From contig JAJEKV010000343.1 of NCBI GenBank assembly GCA_021234155.1, forward strand, positions 233,012-297,011: a stretch of DNA of 64,000 nt, given 5' to 3'. The translations under genes and the position numbers were made by a program. Shown in pieces: positions 56,083 to 64,000 of this stretch. Within the stretch, counting starts at the first letter, position 1, and every line of letters begins with the position of its first letter. The notes beneath the pieces were generated by a model. That model did not search any database and was not told where the DNA came from. It saw only the letters and a list, made by a program, of their open reading frames with translations. This stretch comes from Isoetes taiwanensis. Its lineage: Eukaryota; Streptophyta; Lycopodiopsida; Isoetales; Isoetaceae.

Positions 56083-56350
56083 GGGTTCGGGAACTCCTGC
56101 AAGACAGCCCTCTGTGAGGACCCTTGGATCTAACAGGAGAATCCGGGGGACTATGTCACGCGGGATTTGCAAAAGAAAAACAAGAAGAAGAAAACAGAAC
56201 AAAAGAGAACAATGAGAAGAAAATGATAAGCTTCCTTGATATCAATGATAAACATACATGAGCTCTCGCAATCGAGAGAGGACTGAAGAGAGACAAGACT
56301 CAAAACTCATCTAAAAACTCATGTGCTAGCTCTACTCATATATATAGTAC
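56083..56350 (-). mobile_element. Probable 3' LTR end of a minus-strand retrotransposon
   Basis: On the minus strand, a TATATATA box (56338-56347), a pyrimidine-rich leader and a terminus ...CCCGAACCCAGACCCCAAACA at 56083 give a U3-R-U5-like layout ending in CA. The following minus-strand sequence (ATAGTTTAGTA) is not a tRNA primer-binding site, so this should be the 3' LTR or a solo LTR. The U3 boundary was not located. Confidence 0.4.
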
Positions 56351-57295
56351 AATGGTCTTTGGCCCAATATAGACACTCTGATCGATCGGTCTGCGACTCA
56401 CGGAAGGAGGCCGATTTGGAGGAATGTTGGCGGTGCCTCTTGAAGTGCCTCGAATCACGCTGTTGCCGACGCGCCCGGTGGCGATGGCCGCCACTTGTCC
56501 GGCCGGCGCCTCTTGTTGACGGATCGGAGGCTTTGTGCGTGGGTCTGTACTTGTTCTTCTGCTGAGCTTTTGATGGCTGACCCGTGGCTGACTGTGGATC
56601 CTTGAGCTTGACCTGGTCCGTCATATGCATGAATAGTCCTGAACCAGGAGGCCTGGGACTAACACTCCCACCAAATGACACTTTCGGTCGAAGAAAGGGA
56701 GGAAGTGCTTCCCGATGGTGGGAAACCAGCGATGGGAAAGTGATCTTCACGGAATGAGGTCGGGCACCATTATGGTAATGAGCAATAAGGTCCTGGCGTG
56801 TTTGAAGAGCGTCAGGGGTGTTGAGCCCTAGGGCAGGATGGGCCTCAATGAGGAAGTGAGAGCGCACCATGTCTTCCAGCGCAGCATGGGCGGCCGAAGG
56901 AACAAACTGGCACTCCATGAGAAGGCAGGTTTGGAGACCGGAACACCTTGCGGGCATTCCGGATTGTGATGAAAGATTGGGCGTTGCCGATTTAAAGAGC
57001 TGACCAGGATGCATTTGAGAGCAGCACAGAAACCAGCTTGACGGTGGACTGAAGGGTCTAGTGAGGTGGCAGCATTCTGCAAGAAGGTATCAAGACCATG
57101 CAAGACATCAGCAGGCTTTTGCCAACCACGCTCATTACCTATGTAAATCCAATTTTCAGTAGTGTCCAAAGTGGCATTATCCTCCCAATGGGCGGCGTCG
57201 ACAAATCGGGGATCCCACCGAGATCCGTGGAGATGCGGGGCGGAGTCGACCCGGCGTGGCCATCCATGACCTTCATCCAAAAGGGAAGACGCCAA
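56319..57295 (-). other. Unknown retroelement-associated ORFs
   Basis: Two overlapping minus-strand frames (56828-57295 and 56319-57014) would join with one frameshift near 57000. They read as NWIYIGNERGWQKPADVLHG..., FHHNPECPQGVPVSK..., then an Arg/His-rich tail (HRHRARRQQRDSRHFKRHRQ). The tail overlaps the LTR-like U3. No known domain. It may be a gag-like or accessory ORF, or simply LTR sequence. Confidence 0.3.
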
Positions 57296-58464
57296 TCGGA
57301 AAGAAAGCGGGTGGGCGGGCGGGAGGGGCTCCTAAGGAAGCATATGGAGAGGGAATCATGCCCATGTGCGTGGGTTGCGAGCCATGTCCCCGAAAAGCTT
57401 GAACAAGATGTTGATCAAGAGCACGACACCAATGGTCCCGATATTCTCAAGTAGAGAGTAATTGATAGGCGGGAGGATTGACCCAACCCGTGGGAATGGT
57501 CTTGCTGTCCGAAAGCCCACGGAGTTGATTGTAGCCTCCCAAGTCGCAGATATAAATCTGGGCAAACTCAAGATCATCGGGTGCGCCGGATTTTTTGTTT
57601 TACCTGTTCCAACGTTTCGACCGCGCCCGAGGTAAGTCTTGAGCCAATTGGGCATGTACTCTGTTCAAAAGTCCGAGGCCTGGCGGGATCACGAAATATT
57701 TGTTGGTTGGTGATAACAACCAAGCAAAGCATTGGAGTTGCCTCGAAAAAACACGATGGGCCTCATCCCGAATTTATCACGAGATCCGCCGGGTAGAAGT
57801 CATGAAAACATAAGCCATGGCCGGACAACTCGGAAGATGACTAATTCGGGATCTTCAACCGCGGAGCTGATCAAAGACTAAGAGTGCACAAAATAAACCC
57901 TTGTCTTCTATAGAAAGATCCGGCCGGATCGAAGGAAGTCCACACTTTTGAGTGGTGTTGATGAACATTGCCATTGGCCGCGTACCATTTCAAAAGAAAG
58001 AGATGTGCGTCGGGCCACCACATAGTCAAGATAGCTGGAAGGAGTAGAGAAGTCCACGGGATGTTGGTGGCAATGTCAAGATATCCCTCCTGTTTGGATT
58101 AGGCTTCCCTCGGCCACAGATTGGGCGCTTTGTTGGAGCTGATGTTCAAGGTCCCGCGGATCCGATGCTCCTTTTCTAACAAAAGAGCGGGACTGATCAC
58201 GGACCCGTTTACGAAGCGTGGCATGTGAAGAGGATTGCCCGAGTATGGAGGCGGCGTGGCAATCTCAGCGTCATCGATGACCTTTTGTTTCGAGCCTCAA
58301 AAGTCGAGTCCGGAGAGACGTTAAGCGAGTGGTGGCGTGGAAAGCCGAGCTTCAAGGGAGGTGAGTCGAGCTCACGCTTCGGTGAGATTTTGAACTTGAG
58401 TCTTTGTAATTGTCACAAAGCTCGAAAGTACAAGGTGTCTAGCTTAGCAATGTGTTTCTCCTTT

Positions 58465-59945
58465 TCACCCGGGGGAGGGTATCTTTGGACTTGTTCTGTT
58501 CCAATAAGTCCTGAATTTCAGTTTGGAGCTGCCGCTGATGCGTAAGTAGGCTGGTCCCGATTCCCGAGCCGTGAGATCTATACGGGCCACAATAATAGAG
58601 CCGTGCTTTTCTTGAAGTTGGGCTTCAAAAGGTTTGAACATGGGCGTGCAGCTTGAAGGTCTCTTTGAGCAAAGATTCGGAAGCCTCGGGGCCTTTTGAA
58701 CACAGTCATGAGAGAGCCTCCTAGGATGCATGTAGCTGCATGGTACCGCTTGAACATCTTCTTTGGAAGTTATCAGAGCTTGTCGAGGATGGGGAGTCTG
58801 CGGGGAGCCCTATTCTTTGCCTTAATCCGAGATTGTTGAGAGGCATGAAGGAATGGAAAGGCGTGGCCTCGTGAGGAAGAAGAGGAGGAAACGATACATC
58901 GCGTGGTCCGATGTTGGAAAGGGGGACGAGGGGAGGTTTGGCGTGAAGGTACGCAGCTTGTTGAGTTTGTGGGGAATGCGAGGCGCCTGAGTGGAGGTAT
59001 GGGAAGTGGAAGGGCTCTCAAGAACGGGAAGATAATGGCGAATGAGGGCACGAAGTAATGGCCACCGGAAATTCGAGCAAGAGGAAGGGGTAGCCGAATC
59101 ACGGTCTACTTCTTGAAGAAGACGATAGAATAAAAGCCGAGGCCAATCGACATGCAGAGTGGAGTGAATGGCGGTGATGACCATATTATAAAAGCGGCTT
59201 ATTGATGTGGGTGTTCTTAATGGAATGCCCAAGCAATTTTCGCCTGAGAAACTTCACAAAAGTTTCATGTGGTTTAAGTAATATTTGTGGGCGATCTTTG
59301 GTTGGCTTGATAAGCAAAGGCGCCAAACCGGAGTGGCGATCCATATCCGTAAAGCAGCCCAAGAAACCGAAGCTTTTGCAAAGGGATCGAGAATACGAGA
59401 AATCAAATGCCGAGTAAGTAAAATGGGGAGTACCCGCCGACCACCGAGCAAAAGCCTTCCGGGCTGTTGACGATGTGTGCGATGAGCCGCGAATTGCGCG
59501 GGATTTGGGGCGGGGAGCTCCATTTGTGAAAATTAAAGCTTGTGGCGTTAGCCACTTCCCGACTTCGGACCAACAAAGGGCCTCTCGAAGGTGGGTCGAG
59601 AAAGACCGGAGACGAAAAGAGTCGTGATCCCTTGGGGAGAAGCTTAAAGTGTAGAAAGTTTGGGGCAGCCATGGCGAAAACGCCTAAACGAAGAATCGCT
59701 TTGAAGAATGAGAGCAAGAACGAGGCATCGAAGCGGAGAGGCGAAAGGTTTAGAGTTGCAAGGTGGCGGGGGCATGAGAAAGGGCTTAAGCGGCACCGTT
59801 GATGGTGCCAGTGTCGAAAGATGCCAAGGAGGTGATTGAGAGGCAAAAATTTGGCTAAGTCCCAAAACAACAAAGGGAGAAGTAATGAACGGTGGAGATG
59901 AGGCGTGAGAGAATGATGGGATGTGACAAAATAAAGGACACACAT
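58465..59945 (-). other. Extra ORF region downstream of integrase (minus strand)
   Basis: Broken minus-strand frames read MAAPNFLHFKLLPKGSRLFS, SSPPQIPRNSRLIAHIVNSP, ISRILDPFAKASVSWAALRI, YNMVITAIHSTLHVDWPRLL and SCSNFRWPLLRALIRHYLPV, plausibly one protein of about 450 residues. It lies between integrase and the 3' LTR of the gypsy element, where Athila/Tat-type elements carry an extra ORF. I do not recognise the domain. Frame breaks are in the suspected low-quality region. Confidence 0.35.
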
Positions 59946-60619
59946 TAATGTTCGACGGGCGTGAAAAGAAGGAATGGCATTTAATGCCTGGCAACCTCGA
60001 AGTGGGATATCATTTAAAGGAAGGTGTCGAAGGTACCATGGCTAGATATGTGGGCGGAAAAAAGATTCTCATTTTAGAAACAACTTTTGCATTGCAAACA
60101 CGCTGGCGATTTTTTGTGATTGGTCCACGCCGACAAGGAGTTCCTCGCTATTGGCTATATAAGATGAACCGAGTGAAGCCGAAGGCATCCGATGGCGCCA
60201 AAGATGGTTGCCGCCGGTTTGAACGCGAGGGATCGCACTATGCCCACGAGAGCGGGCCGCGAAGATGGATCTCCTCGGCGCCGCCACAATCGGGGCCTCG
60301 AGAATGGATGGCTGGTGTCTTAGGAATGCATGGAACATCCCGATCCAAAGACCAACGCGATGGAGGTGGTTTCGCACTGACCCGAAACCACTGGCAGAAC
60401 CTCTACCACATCTCAAGATCACCTGCGCTCCAACCCGGAGTAGAGGGTTTTCTTCTTAGGACTTAGTAGATAGGGCTCTGAGCCCGTTTTGTATATAGGG
60501 CGTGCCCATATGAAATAGTCGGGTCAGTGCCCACATTTTAAAAAAATTCCACCTATAATATAATATGCCTTTGTTTTAGTCACTTTCGGGTGTGGTTGTG
60601 TCTTGAAGCGCATCCGTTT

Positions 60620-61760
60620 GTTGATTGTCGCTACGTGGGATGAAATGTTTTTGGGAAGCCATTAACCGGTGTAGGTAATGGAGTGCCATCTAACTCGGCC
60701 GGTGTAGGTAATGGAGTGCCATCTAACTGGGTCGAACCACTTGAACAATTTGATAAGGGCCAAAAGCCAACGAAACTTAAGTTTACCCGGAAAATTTTTG
60801 TACCGAGAATCATAAAGAAGAACCAAATCTCCTTAGTTGAATGTTTTGTCTTCGGCCGTTTGTCATGTAAAGATTTTTGCAACTGTTGTCCATGAAGAAC
60901 AGAATATAAGCATCTCTTCTAAGTTCATCCAATCATTCCAATTGATAAACCCTTTCTTTGAGTCACGAAAGTTATTATGGGCGTGAGCGGTTGAAAAAGC
61001 GGAGTGGGGGAGAATGTACTCAAAAGGCATGAGAGCTTCTTGACCATAAACCAATTTGAAAGGAGTGTGACGTAGCTATTTTTGAAACAAGTATTAAGCC
61101 CAAAGAACAGTAGAAAGCTTGTTTTGCCGGTCGGTGAGAAGCGTCACAAATTTTCTTGAGAATTGTGACCGAGTCTTGTTGGTGCTACGCCAAAACCATT
61201 GCCGCGAGGATAGTAAGGTGTGCTCTTGTGATGATGTATGAGGGAGATAATCCGTCCACTCCTTGATGGTATGATTGATAAAAGTGGACACCACGATCAG
61301 CGACCAGCTTCAGGTAGGCGGCCGAATCAGCGTGATGATTTGTTGATAAAGGAACCAGGCATGTGCTTGCCCGGTGTTATGCAGAAATGCACTTAAGCTT
61401 CTAAGCCCATTTGGTAAGCGTGGTCGGTGAGAACGAGAATGTGGCGAACGCGGGTGTGCCGCGGGGAGAGATCGATGGGTCCCGCAAAATCCATTCCCAT
61501 TCTTTGAAGCGGTGGCAACCGTCAAAGGGAAGCGTCGGGCCGTGGAGCGCCCCCGGCCGGCAAGCATCACCGCGCGTCTTGGCGTGGTGGCGTCTTTGAA
61601 GAGCGTGGGCCAAAAATAACCAGCAAGAAGGGATTTTGCGTCGCGGTGGTGTCTCCATGAAAATGACTTCACCCTCCAGGAAGCCCTTCATGGGCTTCTC
61701 GAACAATATGTGGGACCACATGAGGGAGGTTTCTGTCGAAGGATGGTATCCTTACCCTTT
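60620..61760 (-). pseudogene. Ty3/gypsy integrase region
   Basis: Read in three frames: a remnant of the HHCC zinc region (LLAGYFWPTLFKDATT, about 61590-61630), then GMDFAGPIDLSPRHTRVRHI (catalytic Asp codon 61489-61491) and LVLTDHAYQMGL. Next come INHTIKEWTDYLPHTSSQEH, WFWRSTNKT and MVYGQEALMPFEYILP (about 61000-61054). The C-terminal end has FRVNLSFVGFWPLSNC and TQLDGTPLPTPVNGF (about 60650-60740). Order and spacing fit a gypsy integrase, which inserts retrotransposon cDNA. A direct repeat GGTGTAGGTAATGGAGTGCC at 60670/60702 duplicates part of the C-terminus. Frameshifts are many, some probably technical. Confidence 0.8.
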
Positions 61761-61789
61761 TTGTAAAGATGGCCTGCGACCATGGTGTA

Positions 61790-62450
61790 GTCACGGACCT
61801 CGGCGGAGAAATTGATGTCGGCGGGATTGTCGCTTAATTTGGAGGCGTGGCGTCCCCGTGGAAGAGCTGTGAGGAGATACTTGCGAAAAATCATGAAACC
61901 AATGAGGTGTTGTCGTGACCAAAAAGAGTGGAGTGTCGGGGAAAAGCGTCGAGACTCGGTGGAGAGGATCATCTGTGTGGATCGTGAAAGATAATCCAGG
62001 GACAACATGAGATTTACCGGCCTTGGTGAACAATTTCAAAGGTGCAAATTCTTTGCGAGAAGGAGGACAGCGAGCAATCACGGCCCGTGGCGTGGATTTG
62101 TTGATCAAGTAAAAAGTGCACGGTGGTCAACAAAAAATTTGGTTGTGCCAAAAGATAGTGGCGAGCGTTGGGCCTTGAAAAAATTAAAGGCTTCTGGCTA
62201 CGTGGCGAGTAGTTCGCGTTAATACGAAATTGAGTTCGGTGGCGATTTGGTTTGGTTTGTCGATTAATGCGCATCATATTCTTGAGAAAAGAACAGCTCA
62301 ATAGCAAAGGCGAGACATCGTTTATGGACATGAAAGGGCTTGTCCCATTGAGGAGGAACAAGAACAGGGGCACGGTAGCCAGAGCTTCTTGTTGGAAGCG
62401 ACATCAGCACGGGAATTCCAAGCCGGTGGATTCATCACCGATGAGTTTAT
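61790..62450 (-). pseudogene. Ty3/gypsy RNase H and linker
   Basis: The minus strand gives ARHYLLAQPNFLLTTVHFLL (typical RHYLLG-x-FxxxTDH), RICTFEIVHQGR, then in other frames KSHVVPGLS, IHTDDPLHRVSTLFPDTPLF and YTMVAGHLYKKGKDTILR. This order (RNase H end, HV-A-D-LSR-type linker, HY-L-xG-LYKK) is standard for plant gypsy pol. RNase H degrades the RNA template during reverse transcription. Frame broken. Confidence 0.75.
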
Positions 62451-62479
62451 GAATGGGATACGCAATGGGCTGCGAGTCG

Positions 62480-63240
62480 AGGAATGAAGGTGGAGTAATA
62501 ATTGACCTTACCCAAGAAAGGCGTGTTTCCTTTATATTGGCTGGTGCTTGAGCCTTGAGCACCGCGGTGATTTTGCGAGATCAGTGGTGATACACGCTTT
62601 CGCGACCACATGTCCCCAGCGGAACACACGAAGTGGCAAAAGGTGCATTTCGAGGATTGAGACTAATCTGGGACTCATCACATTTGAAAGACAAGTTCCA
62701 ATTTATCCAAATGGTCACCATGTAGGCGTGGCTGAAAGTCATCTTGAAAAATTTGCAGAAGGGATTTTCCTTCATAAAAATCATGAAAAGCTAGAAGCAT
62801 GATACGTTGAAGCGTGGATGGAAGTTTGATAATCAAAAGGAACCACCTTGTAGGCAAAAAGTGCCGCGGGGTGTTGAAAAGTCTTGAGTTGATCGGATTC
62901 TTTGATTGAGAGATGATTGTAGCCGAAAAAACCATCCATGAAGGTACATCTCATGTCCGACAACCTCTTCGAGCACAGTGCGTGAAGGGAAGGGAAAAAT
63001 GATCCGCGCTCCGTGGCACGATTGAGTTTTGTTAGTCCGCATAGCGGATCTTACCATTGTGTTTGAGTGCAATGGCGATGGGGCTCACCCCTGAGAATGT
63101 TTGACCTCATAGATCAACCACGCCCAAGGAGTTTGTCAATTTAAAGCCTTGTAGCGATCCGCGGTATTGGGGTTGAGCGCATGTCGTTGCTAGGCGGGGC
63201 GTGCATGGAACTTGGTAGAATGGTGAGTTCCCAAAGGTTT
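62480..63240 (-). pseudogene. Ty3/gypsy reverse transcriptase
   Basis: In order on the minus strand: SYVDLRGSTKPLGTHHS, TVLEEVVGHEMYL, FMDGFFGYNHLSIKESDQLK, FAYKVVPFDYQ, RIMLLAFHDFYEGKSLL, IFQDDFQ (catalytic DD at 62738-62743), LELVFQMCDESQISLNP and FLGKVNYYSTFIPRLAA. These are the expected RT blocks of a Ty3/gypsy element. Small deletions (for example in the T-P-x-G-TFAYKV block) interrupt the frame. Protease and gag should lie to the right, beyond or near the window edge. Confidence 0.82.
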
Positions 63241-64000
63241 TGTTGATCCCCGAAGATCTACGTAGCTCGGGCAAAAATGTGTTTGAACTTTTTGAAGGCG
63301 TGGCTTACCCAACCTACGATAGAGATTGTCGGGAAGATTGGCGGCAAGTCGGACGGGCGATTGTTGCCCTCGTCCACGATCGACGAGAATGCGAATATGG
63401 GGATGCGCAGGTGTCCAGACAACCAGGCGAGGAGGTTGAAGCATAACAGGATGCGTGGCACTCTGCGTGGAAAAAAGAGGTTCTTGAAGTTTCCTCAAGC
63501 GGTGGTTGCTTCATGACGGCGTGTACAACTACGGGAGGCTGCGGGAGTTCGTGCGAGAAAGTGATCAACCGTTGGATTACGTTGCAAGGGCGAGGAGTAA
63601 GGGTCAAGCGGCCGGCACAGTCGTCGAAGTCATTTTCTCCCCAAGGATCAGCATACTGGGGTAGGATAGCCCAGAGAAGCCCAGGACTAGCGAGGTGGGC
63701 TTTGAACTTGATAAATATTAAGTCCTCCAGTGATTAGCCGGGAGAGAGAGAGGGTTGACATTATTAGAAGCTGAAATGATTTTGCCTGTTTCCCAAGTCC
63801 ATGAGTGGCATTGAGGTGACCATCGGTGATGACTAAGCGATCCATTGGCGGTAATGAATGCTCTACTTGGCCTGGCGGAGAAAAGGTCTGTGACCAGCAT
63901 TTCATAATCACACAGGATCTTCTCCACCTTCCAAACACCAAATTCCAAGGGAATCGAGATCACCTATGTTGATGTGAAGTGGCGCCTTGAGGTCGTGATA
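63241..64000 (-). other. Upstream part of the gypsy pol (protease region?)
   Basis: Minus-strand frames are short and ambiguous (ITDGHLNATHGLGKQAKSFQ; HINIGDLDS-like text). By position it should hold the protease-RT linker, but I could not identify a DTG/DSG protease motif. The element continues outside the window. Confidence 0.3.

Noticed and set aside
60120..60170. Plus-strand promoter-like GCTATATAAG near 60155 with an open frame downstream
   Set aside because: It lies inside the minus-strand retroelement, in suspected low-quality sequence; the frame (60265-60459) shows no domain.

Overview
The window looks like nuclear DNA of a land plant. Two PLS-class pentatricopeptide-repeat (PPR) genes, candidate GT-AG introns, TATA-box promoters, a U6 snRNA fragment and remnants of many plant transposon classes all point that way. 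The PPR style and the LINE type (GVKQGCPLSP... reverse transcriptase with a C-terminal zinc knuckle) make me favour a fern or fern ally; that placement is inference. I see no bacterial, organellar or CRISPR content.

Layout. (1) 1-10.0 kb: two direct copies of a >4.5 kb repeat. Copy 1 (1-4.8 kb) holds a broken pogo-like transposase inside a 2.3 kb stretch that copy 2 lacks. Copy 2 (5.0-10.0 kb) holds a 1.95 kb 5'-truncated LINE that copy 1 lacks. Each copy ends in a ~0.5 kb inverted-repeat (foldback) segment. (2) 10.0-12.4 kb: short hairpins, a duplicated hairpin, and a 417 bp MITE with intact terminal inverted repeats. (3) 12.4-18.1 kb: two convergent PPR genes. The plus-strand one carries a frameshift and a nonsense codon; the minus-strand one is open over 645 codons. 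A U6-like antisense fragment lies in front of the first, and this 5' end is duplicated at 4.8-5.0 kb. (4) 18.2-26.1 kb: a transposon graveyard with a 108 bp palindrome, a copia 3' end with LTR, a 5'-truncated L1 with poly(A) and target-site duplication, a copia gag scrap and the 5' half of another L1.

(5) 26.2-48.6 kb: the main novelty, a tandem array of a ~6.37 kb unit (three full units plus half of a fourth). Each unit carries ORF A (minus), ORF B (plus; basic N-terminus, acidic middle, CxxC...CxxC), exon-like segments on the minus strand, and ORF C (plus). ORF A and ORF C appear to be distant paralogues facing each other tail to tail across the unit junctions. ORFs B and C have TATA boxes at suitable distances. 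I do not recognise any of these proteins. (6) 48.6-56.0 kb: mostly AT-rich non-coding DNA with a cluster of seven GGTATAAATTTATACC palindromes, an STPR-like ORF and two more 3' ends of the 7-kb LINE family. (7) 56.1-64.0 kb: a Ty3/gypsy retrotransposon on the minus strand (RT, RNase H, integrase, an extra ORF region and a probable 3' LTR) running off the right edge.

Caution for every reader: parts of units 2-4 and most of 57.2-63.6 kb differ from clean copies, or from family expectation, mainly at CTG and CAG trinucleotides (CTG to CCG/CTCG/ACG, CAG to CGG/CGA and similar). The clean/noisy boundaries are abrupt. I think this is residual long-read consensus error at methylated CHG sites, so many frameshifts there may not be real.
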